Source: Holophagales bacterium (GTDB taxonomy: Bacteria > Acidobacteriota > Thermoanaerobaculia > UBA5066). From it: a stretch of 64,000 bases of DNA. The translations under genes were made by a program, and so were the position numbers. Positions within the stretch are counted from its first letter, which is position 1. Each line of letters starts with the position of its first letter. Of this stretch, positions 7,629 to 18,186 are shown piece by piece. The stretch spans positions 1-64,000 of the forward strand of contig JADKBZ010000022.1 of NCBI GenBank assembly GCA_016714815.1, written 5' to 3'. Below the pieces are notes generated by a model. The model was not told where the DNA came from and made no database searches. It saw only the letters and a list, made by a program, of their open reading frames with translations.

Positions 7629-10600
7629 TCATGCCAGTGAGAGCGGGACGTTCACGACGAGGCGCGTGCCCCCCTCTTCCGGGGTCTCGAACGCGATCGT
7701 CCCGCCCAGCTCCTCCACCCGGGCGCGCATGCCGGGGAGGCCCCGGCCGTCGAGCGGCGGCGCGGCCGTGGCGAGACCCGTCCCGTCGTCGAGAACGGTC
7801 ACCTGGAGCCGCCGGTCGCCAACGACGGCGACGACGCCGACGTTTCGCGCGCCGGAGTGCTTGACGACGTTGTGGAGCGCTTCCTTGACGAGGAGGAAGA
7901 GGTGCCGGCGCTCGAGCGGGGAGAGCGGGACCAGGGCGGCGTCGGCCGGCCCCTCGAGCTTCCAGGCGATTCCCTGCGCCTCGAGGAAGTCCCCCGAGAA
8001 CCTCTTGACCCTGTCGAGAAGGCTCTGGAGGTCGTCGCGCCGCGGGTCGACGGACCAGATGCTGTCGGAGAGGGCTTCGATCAGCTCCCGGGCGGTCGTC
8101 CCGATCTCCCCGAGGAGCCGGCCGGTCGCCTCGGCGTCGCCCTCGAGCCGCCTCTCTGCCACCTCCGAGAGGATCGAGATCCTCGAGAGGCTGGAGCCGA
8201 GGTCGTCGTGGAGGTCGGTGGCGATCCGCGTCCGGACGCGTTCGAGGGCGAGGAGGTGGCGGACGCGGACCCGCTCGAGGCCGGCGGCGAGAGCGGCTGC
8301 GAGGGCCGCCACGACGCCGAAGAAGACGGGGCGCCTGTAGAACGGGGGAACGATCTCGAAATCGAGAGTCGCCGCCCGCCCGGCGGGCCCACCGCTCCGG
8401 ACCGCCTCCACCTCGAGGTGGAAGCGCCCGGCGGGCACGGCCGCGAGGCGCACGATCCGCTCGGGGCGGGGCGCGCTCCACGCGGGGTCGAGCTCGGGGA
8501 CCCGGTACCGGTACCGGAGGCTTTCGCCCGGGACGAATCCGATTCCGAAGAATTCGGCCTCGACGGGAAGGGGGGCGGGGCCGGCGGATCCGGCGTCAGC
8601 ACGCTCGTGCCGAACCAAGGGAGACGGGAACGGACCGGCTTCCGACGTGGACCTCCGAGAAGCGGACGGGGGCCGGAGGAGACGTGCTCTCCGGCCCGGC
8701 GCAGTAGCGGCCGAGGCCGAACCGGGTCGCGAAGAGGAGGCATCCTTCCCCGTCCGCGATCGACGCGACCGCGTCCCCGGGGAAGCCGTTCTCGTAGCTC
8801 ATCGGCCGGACGCTTCCGGAGACGAGGTCGACGCGGTCGACGCCCTTCGGGGTGCCGACGTAGAGCCGTCCGTCTCCCGCCTCGACGACCGTGAGGACCT
8901 TGTCGGACGAGAGGCCGTCGCGGACGGTCAGGTGGCGCCAGCGCCAGGCGTTCCGGCGTCCCGTCGCCACGAACAGCCCGAAGCTCGAGCTCCCGACGAG
9001 GATCCTCCCGTCCCCGCCGCGGGCGATCGCCGTGATCACCGCCCTTTCCGGTGCCCCGGTCCCGGGCCTGACGAGCCGGTCTCCCTCGAGGACGAAAACG
9101 CCGTCCCCGTAGGTGCCGAGCCAGAGCGTCCCTTCCCCGTCCTCGGCGAAGGCCGTCACGGTGGAGGGGGGCGTCCCGTTCGCGGCGGTATACCGGTGGA
9201 TCCGTCCCGTCCGGCGTTCCCAGCGGCTGAGGTTGCAGGGGCCGAACGTCGACGCCCAGATGTCGCCGCGACGGTCCTCGAAGACCCGGAAGACCTCGCG
9301 GCCGCAGAGGCCGTTCGCTTCGGTAAAGACGTTTCCCGGGAGGCGTCCGTCGAGGTTCTCGAACGGTCCGTCGAAGCGCAGCAGCCCGTCGCCGGTCGCG
9401 AACCAGTAGCTGCCCTGCCGGTCGAAAAGCGCGACCTGCCTCGAGCCCCAGCCGATCTCTTTCACCGACGCAGGCAGGCCGGGAAGGGCGGTCCGGAAGC
9501 GGTCGCCTTCCAGACGGCTGACGGAGAGACCGGCGGTGACGAAGAGCGTCCCCTCGCGATCGCGGAAGACCGACGTGAGGGTCGTGCTCGGAAGACCGTC
9601 CTCGCGTCCGAAGGTGACGAACCCCGACCGCAGGATCCGCAGGGCGCCGTTGACGGTCGTTCCCAGCCAGAGGTTTCCCGAAGTGTCCTCGGCGATCGCC
9701 GAGAGCGACGCCCCCTCGATCTCGCGGGAGAGCCCGAGGATGCGGGCTTCTCCCTTCTCCAGAAGGAGGACAGCGGTCCGGCTCACGGCGAGTATCCGGC
9801 CGTCCGGGAGAACCGTGGCCGTCTCGAGAAAGGTCGGCTCGCCCGGCGTCGTCCTGGCCGTGAGGACGCGGACTTCTCCTTCGCCCTGCCCGAGCGTGAG
9901 GCGGCCGTTCTGGACGAGAGGTGCGGCGATGGAATCCAGCGGGGCGTCCTGCCCGGGCCCGAAGAGCCTTCCGGGGCCGGCCACGACGAACAGGCCGAAT
10001 CCGTGGGAAACGACGAGCCGGCCCGACGGGTCGACGTTCAGCGCGTGGACCTCGTCTCCGCCACGGTGCGGGCGGACGGAGCGGTGAAACGAAGTCCCGT
10101 CCGGCAGCAGGAGGCGGAGGCCGAAACCGGTGCCGACGACGAGCCCCTCCGGAATCTCGGCGATCGCGGAGACGCTCTGCCAGGCCGGGTCGACGGGCAG
10201 GGACCGGCGCTCGAGGCCTCTGCGGTCGATGAGCCTCACCACGTTCGCCGTCGCGTCGACGGCCCAGATCCCTCCCCGGCCGCGAGCCAGCGTCGAGACG
10301 AGGCGCTCGCCCCCGACGCGTTCGATCGGCCGGCCGGGGGGCGCGTCCCTGCGCATCCGGGCGAGGCCCCCGGCGGTCGCGAACCAGAGGGTCCCCTCGT
10401 CGTCCTCCTGGACGTGAAGAACGTCGCTCGCCGGAAGCCCCTCGGCGGTGCCGTAGTTTCGGAACGAGGCGCCGTCGAAGCGGGAAAGGCCGTCGGACGT
10501 GGCGAACCAGAGGAAGCCGCGCGAATCGCGCACGAGGTGGTTCACGTGGGTGCCGGCAAGCCCTTCGGCCAGAGAGAAGCGCCGGGCGGGAAGGGAGGCG

Positions 10601-10695
10601 GCGCCCAGAGGCGCAGCCGGGGCCGTCGCCACGAGCGTGGCGAGGAGAGGGAGCGCGGAGAGAGTCCTGCCGCGGAGGTTTCGACGCCGGTTCAA
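7629..10695 (-). CDS. Propeller-type sensor histidine kinase, frameshifted
   Basis: A large membrane sensor kinase split by one frameshift near 8600. The N-terminal part has a signal sequence (LSALPLLATLVATAP) and many Reg_prop propeller repeats such as GFLWFATSDGLSRFDG and GTLWLGTYGDGVF. It then enters a Y_Y_Y domain (VRFSEVHVGSRSVPVSLGS). The other frame resumes with the rest of Y_Y_Y (LRYRYRVPELDPAWS), a membrane helix (FFGVVAALAAALAAG), a HisKA_3 domain with the phospho-acceptor His in ATDLHDDLGSSLSR, and an HATPase domain (LLVKEALHNVVKHSGA). The full architecture is standard, so the break may be an error. I chose the TTG at 10695 because the signal peptide follows it; the Shine-Dalgarno is weak. 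It pairs with the regulator at 6935-7582. Confidence 0.85.
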
Positions 10696-10799
10696 TCGGC
10701 GAGCATCTTCGCAGACCCGTACCGCGCGGCCGCCCGGTCCCGGCGACGGCGGCCCGTCGGAGACGGGCGCCGTGCCGGGACGGGGATCCAGGGTTGCGT

Positions 10800-12026
10800 C
10801 TATCGGGGAACGTCGAGGGTGACGCGGCCGGCGACGCCGACGCGCGTCAGCCCGAGGAGGCGGACGTCCAGCTGGAGCGGGCCGTCGCCGAGGAGCGACG
10901 CGGGAATCCTCACGGAGAGGTCGGCCGGACCCGCGGTCAGGTCGTCCGTCCGCTCGGCCCACGCCAGGCCCCGGCGGGAGCCGTCCGGCGCGGCCGCGCC
11001 ACCGGCGAGGACGTCGAGGCGGTACTCGCCCCCTTCGCGGACGGCGGCGCTCGCGGTCACGAGAAGGGCGCGGGCCTCGCCCTCGCCTTCCCACGCGGCC
11101 TGCACCGAGCCGGGGAGGAGACGGGCGCCGCTCCTCTCGTTGACGAGCCCCGAGGAGCCGGTGCGGGCGAACGGACGGCCCAGGTCGTCGCTCCCCTCGG
11201 CCTCGACGCGAATGGCGACGGGACCGGCGGGGAAGCCGGGAAGGTCGGCGACGGTGGCCGCGTAATGGCCGTCTCCGGCGGCGCCGTCGCCGTGGAGACC
11301 GTCGTCGAAGAGGGGGACGGATTCACCGGCGACGCCGGACTCGGGGGCGAGCCGCGCGGTGAGCAGGGCGCCGGCGACGGCCGCGGCGCCGTCGGCGAGA
11401 CGGGCGTGAATCGTCACCGGGACCCCCGGCTGACGGGAGAGCGGAGCCGCCCAGGTCGTCAGGACGAGCGGGCTGTCGAGCTCGACCGCGGCGACGGTGA
11501 TCGCGGCGGCGTCCGGAGCGGATAGCTCGAGGCGGTGGAGGCCCGCCTCCGGAGCGAGGACGCGGAGCGCCTCCTGCCGGGCGCCGACGGGGAGGCCGAG
11601 CTCCTCGCCGCCGAAGTCCTCGATCCGGAACCGGCGGATCCCGCTCCCCGCGGCGCCATCGGATTCCGGGCCGATCGAACGGCCCGACGGGGACTCGAGC
11701 TTCGTCTCGAGGACGGTTCCGTCGCCGGCCGTCCCCGCCTTCATCGCGGCGAGGCCGTCGGGACCGGACGGGATCACCCAGACGAGGAGCGTGCCGGTGC
11801 CCGTCGAGGGAAGCTCGACGACGGCGCGGCCGTCGCTCGGAACGACCGTCTTCACGAACGTGCGCGAGTCGCTCTCGGGCGAGGCGACGGCGAGGGGCGC
11901 GAGGACCTCGCCGGGAGGGAAGGCGCCGACGGCGACACGGTTGCCGGCGGCGAGGAGGGGCGAACCGGCGAGGAGGGCGGCGAGGAGAGGGAGTGTCTTC
12001 ACTTTGACCTTCACGTTGACCTTCAC
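10800..12026 (-). CDS. Secreted protein with Ig-like choice-of-anchor-type domain
   Basis: A 408-residue exported protein. The GTG start at 12026 is preceded by a good GGAGG, and the N-terminus MKVNVKVKVKTLPLLAALLA is an unusually Lys/Val-rich signal peptide ending near PLLAAGN. The rest is all-beta. The phrase FDDGLHGDGAAGDGHYAATV matches the calcium-site-like loop of 'choice-of-anchor X' Ig-like domains. No catalytic motif is visible. It starts 11 bases after the stop of the secreted lipase gene, so the two are one operon. It may help fold, anchor or target that lipase, but this is inference from position only. Confidence 0.75.
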   Translation of the reverse strand: MKVNVKVKVKTLPLLAALLAGSPLLAAGNRVAVGAFPPGEVLAPLAVASPESDSRTFVKTVVPSDGRAVVELPSTGTGTLLVWVIPSGPDGLAAMKAGTAGDGTVLETKLESPSGRSIGPESDGAAGSGIRRFRIEDFGGEELGLPVGARQEALRVLAPEAGLHRLELSAPDAAAITVAAVELDSPLVLTTWAAPLSRQPGVPVTIHARLADGAAAVAGALLTARLAPESGVAGESVPLFDDGLHGDGAAGDGHYAATVADLPGFPAGPVAIRVEAEGSDDLGRPFARTGSSGLVNERSGARLLPGSVQAAWEGEGEARALLVTASAAVREGGEYRLDVLAGGAAAPDGSRRGLAWAERTDDLTAGPADLSVRIPASLLGDGPLQLDVRLLGLTRVGVAGRVTLDVPR

Positions 12027-12037
12027 TTCCGCCTCCT

Positions 12038-12865
12038 TCAGTAGGTCGCAGCGAGAGAGACGCCGAGCTTGCGGTAGTCGTTGCGGCGGTTGTGGTGGTG
12101 GTTCGCGGCGGTCAGGAACCAGTTCGTCCCGGCTCCCTGGGCGCTGTACTGCGAGACCATCCCGTCGTCCTCGCCGGGCATCCCGGCAACGCCGGAGAGG
12201 GTCGCCAGGCCGTAGTCCTCGGAGTGGGCGAAGTCGTTCCAGAGGCCGGTGCCGGCGACGTTGTAGTAGGGCTTCGGAAGAGCGGGGCGGCCCGCGCTCC
12301 CCTTGAGGTAGTACTGGTTGTAGTAGGTCATCGAGGCGGTCGTGCAGTTCTTCGTCGAGTCGTTGTTCTGCCCGACGAGCGACACGAGCCATCCCGTCAG
12401 CCAGGAGCCGGAGAGGGTCCCTGCGAGGTTCGCGGCCTCGGAGCCGCGGTTCGGCGGGGCGAGGGCGTTTGCGCGCTGGATGCGGCTGATGAGGGCCGGG
12501 TAGCGGGAGTCGTACGTCGGGTTCGAGAGGATCCAGCGGAGGACGACGCCGCCGAAGGAGTGCGTCACGACCTGGATCTCGTCGACGGCGTTCGCGTTCA
12601 TCCAGGCCGTGATCTGCCCGGTCACCTCGCCGGCCGCGACCCACATGTACTGCGTTCCGTCGTAGTGGCAGACGAGGTACGGCACGGCGTAGCCCTTCGT
12701 CGTCGCCTGGAGCATGTCGGGGCCCCAGTAGGCGTTCGCGACGCTCTGGCTGGCGAGGTCGCTCCCCCCCTTGCCGTGGATGAAGACGACCCCCTTCTTC
12801 GCGAGGGCGGGCGTCGAGGTCGCGAAGAGGGCCGCCACGGCGAGCCCCAGGGCGAGTTTCCGCAT
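12038..12865 (-). CDS. Secreted alpha/beta-hydrolase, lipase-like
   Basis: A 275-residue exported serine hydrolase. The start MRKLALGLAVAALFATSTPA is a classic signal peptide cleaved after ALA; an in-frame ATG 23 codons upstream would spoil it. The mature protein begins KKGVVFIHGKGGSDLAS, with the oxyanion-hole HGKGG. The nucleophile Ser sits in VVTHSFGGVVLRW, the variant T-H-S-F-G-G elbow seen in lipases. A candidate catalytic His lies in the C-terminal NHHHN region and an acid in the GEDDGMVS stretch. It probably acts on lipids or esters outside the inner membrane. It is the first gene of a two-gene operon with the Ig-like protein. Confidence 0.85.
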   Translation of the reverse strand: MRKLALGLAVAALFATSTPALAKKGVVFIHGKGGSDLASQSVANAYWGPDMLQATTKGYAVPYLVCHYDGTQYMWVAAGEVTGQITAWMNANAVDEIQVVTHSFGGVVLRWILSNPTYDSRYPALISRIQRANALAPPNRGSEAANLAGTLSGSWLTGWLVSLVGQNNDSTKNCTTASMTYYNQYYLKGSAGRPALPKPYYNVAGTGLWNDFAHSEDYGLATLSGVAGMPGEDDGMVSQYSAQGAGTNWFLTAANHHHNRRNDYRKLGVSLAATY

Positions 12866-13089
12866 TCCTTGCCTCCTTGTCCGGATCGGTTCGTCGCCAC
12901 AGGAGCAAGGGTGATGCCGGACGCGGAATCGCATCGCGGAGCCGGGCTAGAAGAGAAGGACCGCGTTTACGCGCTCCCGGGTGGGGCAGAGGGAGACCCG
13001 TTGCGTCATCGTTTGACCCGCGCCGCGATTTCCGCCGGGTCCGCGGCTGAGCCGGTCCGCGATCCGAACCCCGGACTCGTCGTGGACGG

Positions 13090-15519
13090 TCAGGCCGTTG
13101 CGCGGACGGCGGCGCCGTCCGGGTCGACCGAGAGGACGACGAGGGTCTGGTCGTCTTCGGGGGGGCGGTTGCGCGTAAAGCGTTTCACCGCCGAGAGGAG
13201 GGCATCGCGGATCTCGCCGGCGTCCCTCCGCGCAGGGTCCTTCAGGACGTCCTCGAAACGGGTGAACCCGAACGGCTCGCCGTCGTCGTCGAGCGCCTCG
13301 ATGAGGCCGTCGCTGTAGAGGACGAGCCGGTCGCCGGGGTGAAGCCGCGCCACGTGCTCGACGAACGCCTCCCGGCGCCTCACGCCGAGCGGAAAGCCCC
13401 ACGCCGAAAGAGGCTCGACCGCTCCGCCTGCGGCCCTCACGACGTACGGGTCGAGGTGCCCGGCCGAGCAGTAGAGAAGGTGGCCGGTCGCGGGGTCGAG
13501 GACGCCGAAGAAGAAGGTCATCAGCATCCGCTTCGGTGCGGTCTTGCGGACGGTCTCGTTCAGCACCTCCATCACGCGGACGGGCGAGGAGTCGTGACCC
13601 GTCTGGACGAGGAGGGCCGACTTGGCCATCGCCATCACGATGCCGCTCGTCAGGCCGTGCCCCGCCACGTCGCCGAAGGCGAGGCCGATCCTCCCGCCCT
13701 CGAGCGGGAGGAAGTCGAAGTAGTCGCCGCCGATCTCGGTCGCGGCGCGGTAGTGCGAGGCGACGACGACTCCCGGGAGGTGCGGATCGCGCGGCGGCAG
13801 AAGGGCGGCCTGGATCCGGTTCGCCGCGTCGATCTCGGCCTTCACCCGCTCGCGCTCGGCGATCCGTTTCACGTGAGGAGCGAGGTCCTCGTAGCGGTAC
13901 TCGACCGTCTTTCGCGTCGAAAGGCCCGCGAGGGCGAGGGCGAGGAGGACGAGGAGCGGGACGAGGAGAGCCGCGGCCGTGCCGCTCAGCGCCGGCCCCT
14001 CGAAAGAGCGGAGGAGGGGGAGGAGCGCCAGGAGGAGCGTGGCGCCGAAGAGCGACACGGCCGAGGCGAGGAGGTCTTTCGCGAGGAAGACGCCCGCGGC
14101 GGCGAGCGGCGCGCCGAAGGCGAGGAGGAGACGGGTCGTCTCGGGCCCCGCGGGGACGAGGCCGACCGCCAGGACGGACCCGATGGCGGCCGACGCGACG
14201 AGGCCGAGCCAGAGGGCCCGACGGCGGTGGAACGCGGAGAGGGCGAGCAGCCCGCCGACGACGGCGACCGGAATCGCCACCGCGAACGCCGCGAGAATGG
14301 CCGTCGCGGGGCCCGCCTCGGACGTCAGGACGACTCCGGCGAGATCCCCCAGGACCGGCCGGACGGATCCGCCGGCGAGGCCCGGCAGGAACGGCAGGAG
14401 GGCGGCCGCGGCGACGGCCGGCGAAAGGAGGAGGCCCGCGAGGAGGGAGCCTCCCACCGTCGCGTTGAAGGGATCGCGCCGGAGGAGAGCGTCGAACGAC
14501 GCGAGCCGCTCGCCCCACCGTTCCCGGGCGTAGCTCTCTCCGACCGACCAGGAAAGGAAGACGAGCGTGGCGAGCGGGACGTCGAAGAAGAGGAACCGGA
14601 ACGCGACCTGGGCCAGGGTCGTCTGAAAGGCGTCGGTCCCGCCGAAGCCGAAGCCGTAGCCGTCCGCGCGACCCGTGAGCAGGTCGACCGCCAGGAAGAG
14701 GACCAGCTGCCCGGCGAAGAGCCAGGCTCCGGTTCCGACGCCCACCTCTCCCGCGTGGTACTTCTTCAGGAAGACGACGAGGAGGACGAAGAGGAGGCCG
14801 AAGACGACCGCGAATCGTCCGAAGGTCGTCACGAGGCTCCCCCCGAGCTCGAACCGGAAGGCGCGGCCGTCGCGGTACTCCTCGAAAAGCTCCCAGCCGG
14901 AGAGGCGGTCGCCGACGAAGTAGACGTTCAGGAAGAAAGAGACCGATGGCGGCGGGCCGGCGTGCGGGACACGGTAGCGCAGGAGGTAGTCGACCCGGTC
15001 CTTCAGGACGTTCGGGCGCGCGGAGTCGAATTCGGGTTTCGGCGCGCCGGGGAAGGAACGCGAGGCGACGAACCGGTCGGCCAGCGCGCGGACGGCGTCT
15101 TCCGACGGCCGGGCCCCCGTCTCCTCTGCGCGGGCGCGGGCCCGGGCGCCGAGGATCGTTCCGTCCACCCCGACGACGACGTAGCCGAATTCGGGGAACT
15201 TCTCGAGGCCAGGCCGGAAGAACGTGACCCGATACCCTCCCAGCCGGGGACCGACGACGGGATCGCCGTCCATCCGCCGGCGCAGGGCGGAGTCGCCGGA
15301 GAGCTCCTGCTCGAGGAGGGGGCTCCCCTCCCAGGTTTCGACGCGGAAGGCCTTTTCGACCGGAATTCCGAGGCGCCGCGCCTCGGCGTCGGCGATTTCT
15401 ACCGCCATCGGCCGCGTCACGGCGAGGCCTCGCGGCTGCGCGGCCTCGAAATGGGGGAGCAGAAAGCCCAGGCCGGCGGCTCCGAGCAAGCCGAGGGCGA
15501 GGGCGCGCGTCGCCTTCAT
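13090..15519 (-). CDS. Membrane-bound SpoIIE-type serine phosphatase
   Basis: An 809-residue membrane protein. The N-terminus (1-25) is one membrane segment. Residues of about 30-220 form a probable extracytoplasmic sensing domain. About ten hydrophobic helices follow (roughly 240-545). The C-terminus (about 570-800) is a PP2C/SpoIIE phosphatase with metal-binding acidic motifs in EIGGDYFDFLPL, FGDVAGHGLTSGI and LVLYSDGLIEALD, and the ending PPEDDQTLVVLS. Such proteins dephosphorylate anti-sigma-factor antagonists or similar partners in response to a signal. No partner-switching gene is adjacent, so its target is unknown. Length and domain order are complete. Confidence 0.9.
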   Translation of the reverse strand: MKATRALALGLLGAAGLGFLLPHFEAAQPRGLAVTRPMAVEIADAEARRLGIPVEKAFRVETWEGSPLLEQELSGDSALRRRMDGDPVVGPRLGGYRVTFFRPGLEKFPEFGYVVVGVDGTILGARARARAEETGARPSEDAVRALADRFVASRSFPGAPKPEFDSARPNVLKDRVDYLLRYRVPHAGPPPSVSFFLNVYFVGDRLSGWELFEEYRDGRAFRFELGGSLVTTFGRFAVVFGLLFVLLVVFLKKYHAGEVGVGTGAWLFAGQLVLFLAVDLLTGRADGYGFGFGGTDAFQTTLAQVAFRFLFFDVPLATLVFLSWSVGESYARERWGERLASFDALLRRDPFNATVGGSLLAGLLLSPAVAAAALLPFLPGLAGGSVRPVLGDLAGVVLTSEAGPATAILAAFAVAIPVAVVGGLLALSAFHRRRALWLGLVASAAIGSVLAVGLVPAGPETTRLLLAFGAPLAAAGVFLAKDLLASAVSLFGATLLLALLPLLRSFEGPALSGTAAALLVPLLVLLALALAGLSTRKTVEYRYEDLAPHVKRIAERERVKAEIDAANRIQAALLPPRDPHLPGVVVASHYRAATEIGGDYFDFLPLEGGRIGLAFGDVAGHGLTSGIVMAMAKSALLVQTGHDSSPVRVMEVLNETVRKTAPKRMLMTFFFGVLDPATGHLLYCSAGHLDPYVVRAAGGAVEPLSAWGFPLGVRRREAFVEHVARLHPGDRLVLYSDGLIEALDDDGEPFGFTRFEDVLKDPARRDAGEIRDALLSAVKRFTRNRPPEDDQTLVVLSVDPDGAAVRATA

Positions 15520-15612
15520 GCCCCGTTAATTACGAACGGGGCCCGGGGAAAGTTCGCACCTGGAGTTCGGCATCAGGGCGGATCGTACCCGCGAGGGGGG
15601 TACGCTCTGGCG

Positions 15613-16527
15613 GTGAGAGTCTTCGTGTCTCAGCCGCTTCCCGAACCGTCCACGAGCGAGCTCCTGGCGGGTTTCGAGGTCGTCGTCGGCCGTCCCGGCG
15701 CCTGGGAGAGCGAGGCGCCCCATCACCTTCCCGGTTCCGACGCCCTCGTCCCGACTCCCCGGGAAAGGGTGACGGAGGCGCTCCTCGCCCTCGCCCCGCG
15801 CCTGAAGGTCGTAGCCAACTGCGCCGTCGGGACCGACAACGTCGACCTCGACGCCTGCCGGCGGCGGGGCGTCGTCGTGACGAACACGCCCGGAGTCCTC
15901 ACCGAGGCGACCGCCGACCTGACGTGGCTCCTCATCCTCGCCGTCACCCGGCGTTTCCGCGAAGGAGACGCGTTGATCCGCTCGGGGTCCTGGGACGGCT
16001 GGAAGCCGCTGGAGCTTCTCGGGACCTCGCTCGACGGCAGGACGCTCGGCGTCTACGGGATGGGGCGGATCGGCAAGGCGGTGGCGCGGCGGGCCGAGGC
16101 GTTCGGAATGAGAGTCGTCGGAACGGTGGAGGGCGATCCGCCCGAAGCGTTCGAGCGCCTCCTCGCCGAGTCCGACGTCCTGACGATCCACGCGCCGCTC
16201 ACTCCCGCGACCCGCGGCCGGTTCGGCGCGCCGGAGCTGGCGCGGATGAAGGAGGGCGCGGTCCTCGTCAACACGGCGCGCGGGCCGGTCGTCGACGAGC
16301 CCTCGCTCGCGAGCGCGCTCGCCTCGGGGCACCTCGGCGGCGCGGGGCTCGACGTCTTCGAGAAGGAGCCGGCCGTTCACCCGGGGCTCCTCGGGTTGCC
16401 GAACGTCGTTCTCCTGCCGCACCTCGGCTCCGCCACGACCGAGTCCCGCCTCGGCATGGCGCGAACGGCGTGCGAGGAAGCCGCTCGGGTCCTGCGGGGC
16501 GAGGAGCCGCGAAACCGCGTCGCCTGA
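15613..16527 (+). CDS. D-2-hydroxyacid dehydrogenase
   Basis: A 304-residue NAD(P)-dependent dehydrogenase, similar to glyoxylate/hydroxypyruvate or 3-phosphoglycerate dehydrogenases. The GTG start at 15613 gives the usual N-terminus MRVFVSQPLPEPSTSELL. The nucleotide-binding fold is clear: LGVYGMGRIGKAVARRA. The catalytic triad of the family is present: Arg in VNTARGPVVDE, Glu in FEKEPAV and His in LLPHLGSATTES. There is no C-terminal ACT domain, so it is probably not a regulated SerA. It stands between divergent and convergent neighbours without a visible operon. Its substrate could be glyoxylate, hydroxypyruvate or another 2-keto acid. Confidence 0.92.
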   Translation: MRVFVSQPLPEPSTSELLAGFEVVVGRPGAWESEAPHHLPGSDALVPTPRERVTEALLALAPRLKVVANCAVGTDNVDLDACRRRGVVVTNTPGVLTEATADLTWLLILAVTRRFREGDALIRSGSWDGWKPLELLGTSLDGRTLGVYGMGRIGKAVARRAEAFGMRVVGTVEGDPPEAFERLLAESDVLTIHAPLTPATRGRFGAPELARMKEGAVLVNTARGPVVDEPSLASALASGHLGGAGLDVFEKEPAVHPGLLGLPNVVLLPHLGSATTESRLGMARTACEEAARVLRGEEPRNRVA

Positions 16528-16530
16528 GGG

Positions 16531-18186
16531 TCAGCTCGCCGGCAGGTCGGCTTTCGGCAGGCGGCCTGCGGCCGCGGACATTGCCCCGACGGCGAGCGCG
16601 GCCGCGACGGCGCACCAGCCGGCGAGGAGGAGGCGCGCGTCGAGCCGGACTCCGAGGAGCGCCTCGAGGAGGCTCCGGAGCCCTTCGCTGACGAAGAGGA
16701 CCGGCACCACTCCGAGGAGCGTCGAGAGCGCCATCGCGAAGAGGCCGCCGGGGCCGAGGGCCACGGAGATCGGGTTCGGGGCGTCGTAGCGCGGGAAGAG
16801 CGCCCCGAGGCCGAGCTGGAGGCCGGGAATCGAGAGGCCGCCGACGACCGCGGCGGCGAGGGCCGCGGCGAGGGGGAACCCGGTCGCCCCGAGGACGACC
16901 GCCGACGCGATCGCCAGGAGGAGGGCGGCCAGGAGCGCCGGCACGGCGCGAACGGCCCAGCGTGCGAGGAGGTGGCGGACGGGGGAGTGCGGAAGGGTCC
17001 TGAGGAGGAGCGCGGCGCGGCCGTCGGTCGAGACGGCGGGGTAGGCGAAGCGCAGCGAGAGCGCCGAGACGAGGAAGAGCCCGAGCCCCGCCTGGAGGCC
17101 GTGGACGACGTCGCGGGACGCGGTGTCGCCGGTCGGGAGGACCTTCAGGTTCACGAGGTCGAGGACGAAGACCGCCGCCAGGGTGCCGAGCTGTGCGGGC
17201 GTCGACACGTCGCGGAGGAGCGTCCTGAGCTCGGCCCGGACGAGCTCGGCCGTCTCGGATACGGCGAGCCGCCTTCCCCTGCGGCCTGCGGTCGCCGCGC
17301 TCTCCTCGCGGCTCCGGCGGAGGAGCCGGAGGTGGAGCGGCGCCAGGAGCGTCGAGAGGACGACGAGAAGGACGAGCGCGGACGCCAGAAGCGCGAGCGA
17401 CAGGAGGAGGCCGGACGTCTCGCCGGCGAGTCCCCCCGTCGCGGCCCGCGCGGCGAGCGCGAGCGGGTTTGCGCCCGGCGCCTCCACCGGCGACGTTCCG
17501 AGCCGGAGAAGGAGATCGAGCGCGGCGGAAGGGTCGAGGAGGCGTTCGGGTCGGGCGCCCCGGACGCCGAGGAGCGCGGCGGCGAGCCCCGCCGTCGAGA
17601 GGAACGCCGCCAGGAGGCGGGCCCTCTTCGGCGGGAAGAGAGCGACGACGCCGAGGGCGAGCGCCGAACCGGCGGTGCCGGCGAGGAGGGCCACGAAGAG
17701 GAACGCGGCGGCGAGAGCCCCGGCCCCGACGATCCCGGAAGGCGCGTGGCGTGCGGCCAGGACGACGGCGGGAAGGGCGAGGAGGATCGCGGGGCCGGAG
17801 GCGAGCGCAACCGTCACGGCCGTCTGCCGCACGAGGAGCCGCGCGTGCGGGATCGGGAGCGTCCTTCGCAGGAGGAGCTCCTCGGAGAGGAAGAGGGTCG
17901 AGACGGCCGTCGTCAGCGAGCCGAGGAGGAGGAGGACCGCCGTGCCGGAAAGCGCTCCGGCGAGGAGCCGTTCGAGGAGGTAGGACGGGACGAGGGAGGG
18001 GAGCTCGGCGAAGCCGCGCCCCGCGAGCCGGAGGAGGAACGCGAGCCCGGCGTACTCGGCGAGAACGAGGGCGAGTGTCGCCGCCAGCACGGAGAGGGCT
18101 CCCGCCGCCTCCCAGGTCGAGCGGGGAGAGAGGCCGCGCCCGAGCGCCTTCAGCGAGTTCGCCAGGGCGGTGCGCGCGGCGCTCAC
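16531..18186 (-). CDS. ABC-2-type exporter permease
   Basis: A 551-residue integral membrane protein with about a dozen hydrophobic segments rich in Ala and Leu, as in large ABC-2-type permeases. Its ATG overlaps the stop of the ATP-binding gene by four bases (18183-18186), which implies translational coupling and a stable two-component transporter. There is no substrate-binding protein, which fits export rather than import. The substrate is not predictable; lipid, drug or peptide export are all possible. The gene ends four bases from the convergent dehydrogenase gene. Confidence 0.85.
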   Translation of the reverse strand: MSAARTALANSLKALGRGLSPRSTWEAAGALSVLAATLALVLAEYAGLAFLLRLAGRGFAELPSLVPSYLLERLLAGALSGTAVLLLLGSLTTAVSTLFLSEELLLRRTLPIPHARLLVRQTAVTVALASGPAILLALPAVVLAARHAPSGIVGAGALAAAFLFVALLAGTAGSALALGVVALFPPKRARLLAAFLSTAGLAAALLGVRGARPERLLDPSAALDLLLRLGTSPVEAPGANPLALAARAATGGLAGETSGLLLSLALLASALVLLVVLSTLLAPLHLRLLRRSREESAATAGRRGRRLAVSETAELVRAELRTLLRDVSTPAQLGTLAAVFVLDLVNLKVLPTGDTASRDVVHGLQAGLGLFLVSALSLRFAYPAVSTDGRAALLLRTLPHSPVRHLLARWAVRAVPALLAALLLAIASAVVLGATGFPLAAALAAAVVGGLSIPGLQLGLGALFPRYDAPNPISVALGPGGLFAMALSTLLGVVPVLFVSEGLRSLLEALLGVRLDARLLLAGWCAVAAALAVGAMSAAAGRLPKADLPAS

